Assembly (NCBI GenBank): GCA_021737145.1
Contig: JAIPEN010000002.1
Coordinates: 124,001-188,000 of the forward strand
Direction of reading: 5' to 3'
Length of the DNA stretch: 64,000 bases
Source: Desulfarculaceae bacterium
GTDB taxonomy: Bacteria; Desulfobacterota; Desulfarculia; Desulfarculales; Desulfarculaceae
Made by a program: the position numbers and the translations under genes. The notes under the pieces are model-generated. The model worked only from the letters and a program-made list of their open reading frames with translations, was not told the origin of the DNA and did no database searches. Numbering within the stretch: position 1 is the stretch's first letter; every line of letters starts with the position of its first letter. Shown in pieces: positions 33,316-41,629 of this stretch.

Positions 33316-33963
33316 ATGAATGCGCGCCGTGTTGCCCTTTGGGTTCTTTTGGCCTGCCTGGTCGCCGCTCCCGTAGCGGCCCAGGAGGTGTTCTACGTCA
33401 CCGACCAGCTGCGCATTACGGTGCGCTCGGGTCCCAGCCTGACCAACAAGGTGGTGGCCATGGCCGCCACCGGCGAGCAGCTCACCCTGCTGGGCCAGGA
33501 AACCGACGGTTGGGCCCTGGTGCGCCTGCCCGGAGGCAAGGAGGGCTGGGTGCTCACCCGCTTCATGACCAAGGAGCGGCCCGCCCGTTTGCGCCTGGCC
33601 GAGCTGGACCCGGCCAACAAGGACATGGCCCACAGCCTGGAGCAGCTGCACAGCGACAACCGGCGCCTGGAGGGCGAGCTCAGCGGCACCGAGAGCAAGC
33701 TGGCCGACCTCACCGCCCGCTACGACAAGCTACAGGCCGACGCGGCCGACGTGTTGGCCCTGAAAAAGCGCCACCAAAAGCTCAAGGCCCAATACGAACA
33801 GCAGAACAAGGAGCTCAAGGAGCTGGTGGTGGAGAACAAGTCCATGAAGTTCTCCTCCAACCTCAAGTGGTTCCTGGCCGGGGCCGGCGTGCTGGTGGTG
33901 GGATGGCTCATGGGCCTGGCCCTGCACCGGCGCAAGAAGCGCTGGAATCCCTCGATTTATTAA
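33316..33963 (+). CDS. SH3 domain, coiled-coil membrane protein (TIGR04211-like)
   Basis: The 215-residue protein has a signal sequence, then a bacterial SH3 domain (about 25-90, YVTDQLRITVRSGPSLTNKV and GGKEGWVLTRFM), a long coiled coil (about 100-180) and a C-terminal membrane helix (KWFLAGAGVLVVGWLMGLAL) with basic tail. This order is that of a proteobacterial family known as TIGR04211. The SH3 part probably binds cell-wall peptides or a protein in the periplasm and the tail anchors it. The following exported protein starts four bases after its stop. Confidence 0.85.
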   Translation: MNARRVALWVLLACLVAAPVAAQEVFYVTDQLRITVRSGPSLTNKVVAMAATGEQLTLLGQETDGWALVRLPGGKEGWVLTRFMTKERPARLRLAELDPANKDMAHSLEQLHSDNRRLEGELSGTESKLADLTARYDKLQADAADVLALKKRHQKLKAQYEQQNKELKELVVENKSMKFSSNLKWFLAGAGVLVVGWLMGLALHRRKKRWNPSIY

Positions 33964-33967
33964 AATC

Positions 33968-34693
33968 ATGGCCCGCTGGCTCCTGGCGGCGGCCCTGACC
34001 CTGGTCCTGGCCGTGGCCGCCGGGGCCGGGCCCCCCGCGCCCCGCTCCCTGACCGTGCTAAGCGACACGCCTCTCAGCGGCCCGTCCGGCACCTCCGCCG
34101 GCCGGGCCGCGGCTTTCAGCGCCTGGGACGTCCTGGGCCAGGGGCCGGGCTATTACCTGGCCGCCCGCTTCGGCCCCACCGGCGAGCCCCTGGCCGGCCG
34201 CCTGCTGGAGCGCCGGGAGCGCCGGGGGGGAGATATGTGGCTCTTCGCGCCCCAGGGGCGTCCCGGACCCTGGTGGGTGCCTGCCGCGGCCCTGCTCACT
34301 CCGGCCGAGCCGGCCCCCGGCCAGGCGGCCACGGTGGGGGTCTTGGCCCTGGGCCGGGCGCCCCGGTCGGCGGCGGTGCTCCTGCCCGGACCGGCCTCGC
34401 GTCACGCCCAGCGGCTGGCCCGTCTGAGCAAAGCCAACCTGCCTCCGGAGACCAAGGCCCGCCTTGCCGCGGGGCGCATCCAAAAAGGCGACGGCTTCTG
34501 GAAGGTGGAAATGGCCTGGGGACGGCCTCAGCGCTCCTTCATGGTCAACTATCTTTCCGACGAGCAACACTATGTGTACCTGCTTCCCAGCGGGCCGGTG
34601 TTGCTGCGCTTCCAGGGCGGCCGCCTCACCAAGACGCCGCCCCAGATGGTTCCCGCCCCGGCCAAAGTTGCAAACCCCCCGACTCAACGATAG
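33968..34693 (+). CDS. exported hypothetical protein
   Basis: I do not recognise this 241-residue protein. It has a signal peptide (MARWLLAAALTLVLAVAAGA) followed by a Pro-, Ala- and Arg-rich mature part without cysteine motif; the last 70 residues (GFWKVEMAWGRPQRSFMVNYLSDEQ) look like a small beta domain. The beginning of the mature part (LSDTPLSGPSG) could be a divergent SH3-type strand pattern, as in its neighbour. No ribosome site is seen, consistent with translational coupling to the SH3 gene four bases upstream. The 3' end contains a promoter for the next gene. Confidence 0.65.
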   Translation: MARWLLAAALTLVLAVAAGAGPPAPRSLTVLSDTPLSGPSGTSAGRAAAFSAWDVLGQGPGYYLAARFGPTGEPLAGRLLERRERRGGDMWLFAPQGRPGPWWVPAAALLTPAEPAPGQAATVGVLALGRAPRSAAVLLPGPASRHAQRLARLSKANLPPETKARLAAGRIQKGDGFWKVEMAWGRPQRSFMVNYLSDEQHYVYLLPSGPVLLRFQGGRLTKTPPQMVPAPAKVANPPTQR

Positions 34694-34696
34694 AAT
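34668..34696 (+). promoter_or_regulatory. promoter inside the end of the exported-protein gene
   Basis: TTGCAA (34668-34673) and TAGAAT (34691-34696) are 17 bases apart. The pair lies at the 3' end of the exported-protein gene and 49 bases before the start of the MptE-like gene. Confidence 0.5.
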
Positions 34697-34744
34697 TCCC
34701 TCAACTTTCCCGGCTGGCAACCACACAAAAGAGGAAGCGTTTTA

Positions 34745-36508
34745 GTGCCGGTAGAGTCCTTTTCCCCAGATCTGTACCGCAAGAACCTGGACGTTCTGGC
34801 CATGGTGTCGCCCGAGGTGGCCGCTTGGCTGGAACGTAGCGGGGTGGGACCGCTGGCCCCTCCCCCGGCCGGGGCGGTGGACCAGGACGCGGCGGGCCTC
34901 AGCGGGCTCAAGCCCCGGGCCGGGGGTATCACCCTGGTGGTGGGCGGGGGCCTGCTGGACGAGGTGGCCCTGCTCCTGGAGCGCATGCCCGCCGGGCACC
35001 AGGTGTTTTGCCTGCAGCCCCGGGCCGAGGTGCTGGCCGCGGCCCTGGGCCGTCACGATTTGGGGATGCCTCTGAGTCAGGAGGAGCTGGTGCTGCTGGC
35101 TCCCTCCGAGGCGGCCCTGGAGGAGGCCCTGAGCCGCAATCCCCAGCTCAGCCTCACCGGCCAGATGGAGATGGTGCATCTACACGGCGGCTCGGACCCC
35201 GAGGCGGCCGCCGCCCGGGCCCGGCTCTACCGGGTGCTGGGCCATGCCCTCCGGGCCCGCGACCTGGCCTTGGACTGGGAAATGCAGTCCGGGGCCAATC
35301 TGGTGGCCAACCTGATTCACGCGGTGTTCTCCGGCGCGGCCACCGGCCTGCCCGCCTGCATGCCCGGCCGCCCGGCGGTGCTGGCCCTGGACGGCCCCTC
35401 CCTGGAGCCCGCCCTGGAGAAACTGGCCGGCAATCTGGGCGGCGCGGTGTTCTTTTGCAGCGACCGGGCCCTGCCCCGGGTGGCCCGCGCGGGCATCGAG
35501 CCCAGCGGGGTGGGCCTGGCCGGTCCGGCCCTGGGCCCCCTGTTCGCCTTCAGCCATCCGGTGTTGGAGCGCACCCCCCTCATAGCCGAGGAGGTGGCCC
35601 ACGCCCCCACCATCCGGGCCCACCCAGGCCCGGTTTTTCTGTGCCTGGGCCCCCGGGGCACCGCCCTGGGCCCCCTGGCCCCCCTGGCCGAGCACCTCAC
35701 CCCCCAGCAACACACCCTGGGCCGCCTGGCCGAGCTGGCCCTGGTCATCGGCTGCGACCCCCTGATCCTGGTGGGGGCGGACATGGTGGACCCCCAGGGC
35801 GAGCTGATCATGCCCGACATGAACGGCGGCACCGCCCGGGCCACCCTCTATCAAGCGGCCGGGGCCTGCGCCCTGGGCCGGGTCTTGGCCCGGCTGGGGG
35901 TCAGCGCCCTGAACACCAGCCCCAAGGGGCTGGGCCTGCCGGGCACCCGCTTCGTGGACCTGGACAGCCTGCTGCCGGTGATAGGCGGGCCGGGCCAGCC
36001 GCTCAAGGTGCCTTTGTTGCACCAGGAGCGCTGGCTGGAGGCCGACGCCCTGGACGAGTACGCCCTGGGCCTCAACCGGGCCTCCACCGCGGCCACCCGG
36101 CTGTGGCAGCGGGCGGCCGCCCCCCTGGCCGACTACCAGGAGCTCTGCTCCGTGCGGGCCTCGGACTGGCTCTACGCCTCGGAGGCCCTGTTCCTGGCCT
36201 TGGCCGAGCAGGCCGCGGCCGACGCCATGCTGGCCGCCTTCCTGGACGGCTGCCTGGTCCGCTCCTTCCGGCGGCGGCACCATCTGGTGTGCCGTTCCCG
36301 GGCCCAACAGATATGCATCGACGATTGCTGCGACCAGCTTCGCCTCTGCCTGGCCGAGCTGGAAGGCCGCGCCGGCGAACTGGCCGCCGGCCTTCGGCGC
36401 ACAGCCACTGAAATGACTGAGCTGGCCCAGGCCCGCCGCGAGGGCGACGAACAATTCCTGGACCGCTTTGCCAAATCCACGGGGCACGCCCAGGCATCAT
36501 TGACATGA
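34745..36508 (+). CDS. MptE-like (DUF115) protein, possible flagellin/glycan modification factor
   Basis: The 587-residue protein resembles the DUF115/MptE-like family, whose archaeal member is a pterin diphosphokinase and whose bacterial members (motility accessory factors) are tied to glycosylation of flagellin or surface sugars. The motif equivalent to GxGPSL is present as ALDGPSLEPAL; LVVGGGLLDEV and LVIGCDPLILVGADMVDP also fit the nucleotide-binding fold. The N-terminal 150 residues are Leu-rich and variable. The GTG start follows GAGG by ten bases. It overlaps the DUF401 gene by four bases. Which of the two functions applies is not clear; the family assignment is moderate. Confidence 0.6.
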   Translation: MPVESFSPDLYRKNLDVLAMVSPEVAAWLERSGVGPLAPPPAGAVDQDAAGLSGLKPRAGGITLVVGGGLLDEVALLLERMPAGHQVFCLQPRAEVLAAALGRHDLGMPLSQEELVLLAPSEAALEEALSRNPQLSLTGQMEMVHLHGGSDPEAAAARARLYRVLGHALRARDLALDWEMQSGANLVANLIHAVFSGAATGLPACMPGRPAVLALDGPSLEPALEKLAGNLGGAVFFCSDRALPRVARAGIEPSGVGLAGPALGPLFAFSHPVLERTPLIAEEVAHAPTIRAHPGPVFLCLGPRGTALGPLAPLAEHLTPQQHTLGRLAELALVIGCDPLILVGADMVDPQGELIMPDMNGGTARATLYQAAGACALGRVLARLGVSALNTSPKGLGLPGTRFVDLDSLLPVIGGPGQPLKVPLLHQERWLEADALDEYALGLNRASTAATRLWQRAAAPLADYQELCSVRASDWLYASEALFLALAEQAAADAMLAAFLDGCLVRSFRRRHHLVCRSRAQQICIDDCCDQLRLCLAELEGRAGELAAGLRRTATEMTELAQARREGDEQFLDRFAKSTGHAQASLT

Positions 36509-37806
36509 GTGAATTTTTCAATCCGCTGCTTTGGCCGGCCCTGGTCAAAGTCTTGGTCGTATTTGCCCTTGTGGTGTCCGCCAGCCGCTTCAAAATCAAT
36601 CTGGGCGTCTGCCTGGCCTCCGGCGGGCTGCTCCTGGGCCTGTGGATGGGCCTGGGTCCGGTTGCCACCGTGACCAACGCGGCCAAGGCGGTCACCTCGC
36701 CGGTGAGCCTGCGCCTGGCCCTGGCCGTGGCCTTCATGCTGGTGCTGAGCCACCTGATGAAGGAGTCGGGCCAGTTGGAGCGCATCGTGGCCAGCTTCGG
36801 CAAGCTGGTCAGCTCCCCCCGGGCCACGGCGGCGGTGATGCCGGCCATCATCGGCCTGCTGCCCATGCCCGGCGGGGCCCTGTTCTCCGCCCCCATGGTG
36901 GAGGCCACCTGCCCGGCCCCGGAGGACGGCCCGGCCAGGGTGCGGGCCGCGCTGCTGACCACGGTGAACTACTGGTTCCGCCACCACGGCGAGTACTGGT
37001 GGCCCATGTACCCCGGCTTCATCCTGGCGGTGAGCCTGCTGGGGGTGAACACCCTCGCCTTCATGCTGGTAATGATGCCCATGGCCATGGTGCACTTGGC
37101 CTCGGGGGTGTGGTTCCTGCTGCGCCGCCTGCCCAAGCCGGCCAAGGAGGACCATCGGGTGGTGGGCTCGGTTACCGAGTTCCTGGTAGAGTGCGCCCCC
37201 ATCCTGGTGATGATAACCGTGGTGGTGCTCATCACCGCCCTGGAGGGCCTCTGGAGCTCGGACGGCCCGCCCTGGCCCGAGGGCGCGCCCCTGATCTGCG
37301 GCCTCACCGGCGCGCTCATCGCCGCGGCGGTGGCCAACCGCACCCCGTTGTTGAAGGTGCTGGCCATGTTCGGCCGCCGCGAGGTGCTCGGCCTGTTGGG
37401 CCTGGTGGTGGGCATCATGGTCTTCCAGGGGCTCATGAAAAGCTCGGGAGCGGTGGCCTCCATCCAGGTGGAGCTCAAGCACTACGGCATCCCGGCCCTG
37501 GCCATGGTGGCGTTGCTGCCGTTCATCTCCGGCCTGGTCACCGGCATCGCGGTGGGCTACGTGGCCGCCAGCCTGCCGGTGGTGGTGCCCCTGATCAGCC
37601 ATATGACCGGCATGGAATATCTGGCCCACGGCATGCTGGCCTTCACCGCCGGCTTCTTCGGCATGATGCTCTCGCCGCTGCACCTTTGCTTCCTGCTCTC
37701 GCGGGACTACTTCAAATGCACCCTCACCGCCTGCTACCCTTATCTCTACGGGCCGATGGCGGTGACCGCGGCGGCCACGGCGGGCTGGTATCTGCTCCTA
37801 AGATAG
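36505..37806 (+). CDS. DUF401 family transporter-like membrane protein
   Basis: The 433-residue protein has about 11-12 hydrophobic segments and belongs to the DUF401 group, distantly related to gluconate/anion permeases of the ion transporter superfamily. Features are the reentrant-like block IIGLLPMPGGALFSAPMVEAT with Pro and Gly, repeated in the second half as LPFISGLVTGIAVGYVAASLP, which suggests an inverted repeat of two halves. A soluble loop lies at about 205-225. The start overlaps the MptE-like gene by four bases. No substrate is known. Confidence 0.78.
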   Translation: MSEFFNPLLWPALVKVLVVFALVVSASRFKINLGVCLASGGLLLGLWMGLGPVATVTNAAKAVTSPVSLRLALAVAFMLVLSHLMKESGQLERIVASFGKLVSSPRATAAVMPAIIGLLPMPGGALFSAPMVEATCPAPEDGPARVRAALLTTVNYWFRHHGEYWWPMYPGFILAVSLLGVNTLAFMLVMMPMAMVHLASGVWFLLRRLPKPAKEDHRVVGSVTEFLVECAPILVMITVVVLITALEGLWSSDGPPWPEGAPLICGLTGALIAAAVANRTPLLKVLAMFGRREVLGLLGLVVGIMVFQGLMKSSGAVASIQVELKHYGIPALAMVALLPFISGLVTGIAVGYVAASLPVVVPLISHMTGMEYLAHGMLAFTAGFFGMMLSPLHLCFLLSRDYFKCTLTACYPYLYGPMAVTAAATAGWYLLLR

Positions 37807-37816
37807 GGAGGGTGAA

Positions 37817-38824
37817 ATGGCCAAACGGGAATGGAAGGCCGAGGACTTCATGCGCCTGGCCAGCGGCTACTGGCCCACGGTGGCCCTGCAGGCCGGGGTG
37901 CAAACCGGGCTGCTGGGCGAGCTGGTCAAGGGCCCGGCCCCGGCCGCTGATCTGGCCTCCCGCTTGGGCCTGGACCCGGATGCGGCCCAGCGCCTGGCCC
38001 AGGCCTTGGTGCCCCTGGGCGTGCTGCAAAAAGACGGCGAGGCCTTTGCCCTGCACCCGGACCTGGTTCCCTTCCTGGACCCCGATTCGCCCAAAAGCAT
38101 GGTTAACTACGTCCTGCACCTGGCCGACATGGTGACCTCCTGGGCCCAGCTGGCCCAGTGCGTGCAGACCGGCCGGCCGGTGGAGCGCGAGGAACTCTCG
38201 GACAGTAAAGAATCGCCCGGGCGCGCCCACTTTTATTTGGCCATGCGCGACATCGCGCGCCTGCAGGCGCCGGGAATGGCCGCCCGCCTGGGCCTCCGGG
38301 CCGGGCAGAGCCTTTTGGACCTGGGGGGCGGTCCGGGGGTGTACGCCCACACCTTTGCCGACGAGACCCCGGGGCTCGCGGCGGCGGTGTTCGACCTGCC
38401 CGGAGCCGAGGAGGCCTTCCGCCAGGAGGCTGCCCTCCACGCTCGGGGCGGCGAGGTGGGCTTTATCCAGGGCGACTACCGCAAGGACCCCCTGGGCGGT
38501 CCCTATGAGGTGATCTGGATCAGCCAGGTCTTGCACGGCGATGGCTACGAGGGCTGCCAAAAGCTCATCGCCAAGGCGGCCGAGGCCCTGGCTCCGGGCG
38601 GCGCGCTCTGGGTGCAGGAGTTCTACGTGGGGCCCGAGGCGCCCAAGCATCCCTGGCCCGCCCTGTTCAGCCTCAACATGCTCATCAACACCCCCGAAGG
38701 CCGCTCCTACACCATCGACGAGGTGTGCGGCTTCATGACCCAGGCGGGCCTGAGCGCCTGCGTCTACGAGGGCGCCACCAAACAGGGCGGGCCGGCGGCG
38801 CTGGTCAAGGGCGTCAAGCCCTAG
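37817..38824 (+). CDS. O-methyltransferase-like protein (dimerisation plus SAM domain)
   Basis: The 335-residue protein has an N-terminal winged-helix dimerisation domain (about 15-110) and a C-terminal methyltransferase domain with motif I LLDLGGGPGVYAH (about 160-172), as in the acetylserotonin/plant-type O-methyltransferase family. Homologues methylate phenolic compounds, polyketides or tetrapyrrole side products. The start has AGGGAGG before it. It follows DUF401 by ten bases and is closed by a good terminator, so it ends the transcription unit. Confidence 0.8.
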   Translation: MAKREWKAEDFMRLASGYWPTVALQAGVQTGLLGELVKGPAPAADLASRLGLDPDAAQRLAQALVPLGVLQKDGEAFALHPDLVPFLDPDSPKSMVNYVLHLADMVTSWAQLAQCVQTGRPVEREELSDSKESPGRAHFYLAMRDIARLQAPGMAARLGLRAGQSLLDLGGGPGVYAHTFADETPGLAAAVFDLPGAEEAFRQEAALHARGGEVGFIQGDYRKDPLGGPYEVIWISQVLHGDGYEGCQKLIAKAAEALAPGGALWVQEFYVGPEAPKHPWPALFSLNMLINTPEGRSYTIDEVCGFMTQAGLSACVYEGATKQGGPAALVKGVKP

Positions 38825-38854
38825 ACAATCTGGGTTGTGATCAAACCAATGCAG

Positions 38855-38880
38855 GGGCGGGGTTGATCCCCGCCCTTTTT
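38855..38880 (+). terminator. rho-independent terminator
   Basis: GGGCGGGG (38855-38862), loop TTGAT, CCCCGCCC (38868-38875) form a perfect stem followed by five T residues, 31 bases after the methyltransferase stop. Confidence 0.85.
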
Positions 38881-39014
38881 AAATAAACAGCATCAGGAAC
38901 GAGTGAAACGGCACGCACTTGAAATGTTGAGGCTGTATGTACTAGTGTTTTTGTGTCTAGGCGAAGCGCCCACGCTATGATTGTTAAACAGTACTATGCA
39001 TCCAGGGGGGTAAA

Positions 39015-39872
39015 ATGGGCACTTGTAGATATTGTGGCGAAGCTGCTGGATTTCTGAGGTCTAAACATCCAGAGTGTCACGCAAAGTTTTTAAAGGAGGT
39101 CGATGAAAGAAATGAGGCATTAAATAAAATATCAGTGTTAGCAGAAAAAATAATCAATGAAGAAATGAAATTAGACGAGTTCAAGTCAACTGTTGCGGTG
39201 CTTGCAAATACACATAACTTCACTGAAGAACAGAAAAGAGACGCATTAATTAAAGGTTGGGAGCAGTGTGTCGACAAGGCATTGGAGGACTCATTGCTTT
39301 CGGAAGAAGAAGAAGATAGCCTTGCGGATTACTACCGGGCATTTGATCTTTCTCAACAAGAATTAAATAGAAACGATGCTTTTACACAAGTGGTGAAGGC
39401 TGGTGTTTTGAGAGATCTGGTTCAGGGAGAAGTCAATCCTGAACGAATGAAAATCCAGGGTGATCTTCCTTTTAATTTTATGAAAAGTGAAAAGTTGATT
39501 TGGGTTTTTACGAACACAGACTATTACGAGGAAAAAACCCGCCGCCAATACGTTGGAGGTCACGCAGGTGTAAGTGTGCGTGTCGTAAAAGGTGTTTATT
39601 TTAGAACAGGATCTTTTAAGGGCCATCCAGTTGAAACCAAAGAAACGGTTTACATCGGAAAAGGACTCTTGGCCGTTACAACGAAACACGTCTATTTCTC
39701 CGGTGGCGGAAAATCTTTTCGCATTCGCCATAACAAAATAGTCACGATAGAGCCCCATAGTGATGGTGTTACCGTGCAACGGGATGCCGCTACGGCCAAA
39801 CCTCAATCTTTTGCAACTGGGGATGGCTGGTTTACTTATAATCTCCTTGCCAACGTCGCAAATTTAGAGTGA
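39015..39872 (+). CDS. AT-rich gene for a zinc-ribbon protein with PH-like C-terminal domain
   Basis: The 285-residue protein starts with a putative zinc site (C4, C7, H18, C21 in CRYCG and HPECH), continues with a charged helical region of about 130 residues and ends with a beta-rich domain (about 185-285; VYIGKGLLAVTTKHVYFSGG) that resembles bacterial PH/GRAM-like domains. The exact family is unknown to me. Codon use is strikingly different from the neighbours: many AAA, TTA, GAA and ATA codons and an AT-rich third position, which points to recent horizontal transfer. It is flanked on the left by a terminator and on the right by AT-rich DNA with a small hairpin (39965-39979). No integrase or transposase is next to it. 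Confidence 0.8.
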   Translation: MGTCRYCGEAAGFLRSKHPECHAKFLKEVDERNEALNKISVLAEKIINEEMKLDEFKSTVAVLANTHNFTEEQKRDALIKGWEQCVDKALEDSLLSEEEEDSLADYYRAFDLSQQELNRNDAFTQVVKAGVLRDLVQGEVNPERMKIQGDLPFNFMKSEKLIWVFTNTDYYEEKTRRQYVGGHAGVSVRVVKGVYFRTGSFKGHPVETKETVYIGKGLLAVTTKHVYFSGGGKSFRIRHNKIVTIEPHSDGVTVQRDAATAKPQSFATGDGWFTYNLLANVANLE

Positions 39873-40032
39873 GCTGCTTTGCCCGGCAAGGAATTACCTC
39901 GTATTGGTAACCCGTTGCTGTTTCTTGTTGATATAGTTCACACCAATCCATCGGTACCTTATAAATCGTTTTTAACGATATTGCGGTCGTGAAAAAGTAA
40001 CGCTTGGGGAAGGGGAAAGAAGCGGGTCGGTC

Positions 40033-40629
40033 CTAGACCGTGATGACCTTGCCGGCCACCTGCAGGGAGGTGACCACGTCGAGCATGTTGGTGGTCTCGC
40101 CCACCTGCTTTTGCTCCAGCAGCTTGAAGAAGTCCAGGCAGGTGCCGCACACCAGGATGCTCACCCCGGAATTTTCCAGCTCCTTGAGCGGCTCCAGGCT
40201 CTCGGAGCCCTCGCAGCAGAGCCTCACCCCGGCGTTGACGAAGATGATCCGCCACAGGGAGGGGCCCATCTCCTTGAGGGTGAGCAGGAAGTTCTTCATC
40301 AGGCCGGCGCCCAGCTTGTCGTCGCCGCGCCCCATGGAGTCCGAGCGGACGAACACCAGCATGCGGGCGTCCTCGGTGGAACAGGTGAACACCTCGGGGG
40401 GCACGTCCTGGGCGACCTTGTCCGGGTTGCGCCGGCCGCTTATCAGCCAGTCGCCGCCCTGGGGGCTCACCGAGGCCTCGTAGCCCTGGGTGCCCATGAA
40501 ACGGCTAACGTTCTGGCTGGCCGCCTCGTTGTCCACCAACACCTCGATGGTGTCCGGAGCCTCGTTTTCGATCAGCTCCTTGGTCCGTATCACTGGCTGC
40601 GGACAAGCCAATCCCTTGCAGTCGAGCAT
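40033..40629 (-). CDS. yedF: selenium metabolism protein YedF (TusA-like plus DsrE-like domains)
   Basis: YedF-type proteins occur with selenium-using genomes and are thought to handle selenium or sulfur transfer. The 198-residue protein has a TusA-like N-terminal domain with LACPQPVI (C9 in the CPxP motif) and a second DsrE/F-like domain with VCGTCLDFF cysteines in the C-terminal half. AAAGGAGG lies just before the ATG. It is 28 bases after the epimerase gene on the same strand. The location about 25 kb from the selD group supports, but does not prove, a shared selenium role. Confidence 0.88.
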   Translation of the reverse strand: MLDCKGLACPQPVIRTKELIENEAPDTIEVLVDNEAASQNVSRFMGTQGYEASVSPQGGDWLISGRRNPDKVAQDVPPEVFTCSTEDARMLVFVRSDSMGRGDDKLGAGLMKNFLLTLKEMGPSLWRIIFVNAGVRLCCEGSESLEPLKELENSGVSILVCGTCLDFFKLLEQKQVGETTNMLDVVTSLQVAGKVITV

Positions 40630-40657
40630 TGCGCCTCCTTTTTTGGGGCAAGCAAGC

Positions 40658-41620
40658 CTAGCAGGGCTTGCGGTAGAACTCGATGGTGCGGCCCAGCCCG
40701 TCGTCCAGCGGGGTGGTGGCCTTCCAGCCGATCACCTTTTCGATGCGCGAGACGTTGGGGATGCGCCGGGGAATGTCTTCATAGGAAGGCCCGAAGACCT
40801 CGAGGTGGGGCTTGAACACCAGCTCGTTGCCAAAGCCGCCCACCCGCTTCATGGTCTCGGCCAGCTGCAGGATGCTGGTCTCCACGTCCGAGCCGATGTT
40901 GAAGCACTGGCCCACCGCCGCTTCGTTGAGCGACAGCTCCACCACCGCCTCGGCGGTGTCCTCGATAAAGGTGAAGCAGCGGGTCTGCTTGCCGTCGCCG
41001 TGGATGACCACCGGCTCGCCCGAGAGGAAGCGCTCCAGAAAGATGGGGATCACCCGCCCCTGGCCCAGGTCGTCGCAGCGCGGCCCGTACACGTTGAAAA
41101 AGCGCATGATGACGAAGGGCAGGTTTTCCTGCTGGCCGTAAGCGTAGAGATAGTGCTCCACCAGGGCCTTGCCCGTGGAGTAGCACCAGCGGTTGATGGA
41201 GGGCGGGCCCAGCACCCGGTCGGCCTCCTCGTCCCAGGGCACGTTGGGGTTGCGGCCCAACACCTCGCTGGTGGAGGCGAAGACGAACTTCTTGCCCCCC
41301 CGGGCCGCCGCTTCCAGCAGGCCCAGCGAACCCTTGAGGTTCACGTTGAGCACGTTGAGCGGCTCGTTGACGTAGCGCTTGGGGTCGGCGATGGCCGCCA
41401 GGTGCACCACGATGTCGGTCCGGTCCACCAGATGATCCACCACATCCCTGGACAGCACCGAGTCCTGCACGAACTTGAAGCGGCCCGAGTCGAACAGGTG
41501 CTCCACCTTGCGGGAGGGGCCGTTGTCCAGGGCGGTAACCTCATGGCCCCGCTGGACCATGACCTCGCAGATGTAGGATCCAATGGAGCCGGCTCCGCCG
41601 GTCACCAATACGCGCGACAT
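40658..41620 (-). CDS. NAD-dependent sugar epimerase/dehydratase (extended SDR)
   Basis: The 320-residue protein has the extended short-chain dehydrogenase fold, with the NAD motif TGGAGSIGSYI at the N-terminus and the catalytic YSTGK (Tyr and Lys) in WCYSTGKALVEHYL. The remaining pattern (MRFFNVYGPR, HGDGKQTR, FTFIEDTAEAV) fits UDP-glucuronate decarboxylase, UDP-glucose 4-epimerase or a related nucleotide-sugar enzyme. The exact reaction is not readable. AGGAG is located before the ATG. The GNAT gene ends nine bases upstream, so both belong to a sugar-related unit. Confidence 0.85.
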   Translation of the reverse strand: MSRVLVTGGAGSIGSYICEVMVQRGHEVTALDNGPSRKVEHLFDSGRFKFVQDSVLSRDVVDHLVDRTDIVVHLAAIADPKRYVNEPLNVLNVNLKGSLGLLEAAARGGKKFVFASTSEVLGRNPNVPWDEEADRVLGPPSINRWCYSTGKALVEHYLYAYGQQENLPFVIMRFFNVYGPRCDDLGQGRVIPIFLERFLSGEPVVIHGDGKQTRCFTFIEDTAEAVVELSLNEAAVGQCFNIGSDVETSILQLAETMKRVGGFGNELVFKPHLEVFGPSYEDIPRRIPNVSRIEKVIGWKATTPLDDGLGRTIEFYRKPC

Positions 41621-41629
41621 GCTTTACTC

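Noticed and set aside
35180..36487. Minus-strand frame opposite the MptE-like gene
   Set aside because: Low-complexity Gly/Gln/Ala sequence typical of a GC-rich antisense frame.
39363..39806. Minus-strand frame within the AT-rich gene
   Set aside because: The plus-strand frame gives a domain-like protein with a ribosome-site context; the antisense frame does not.
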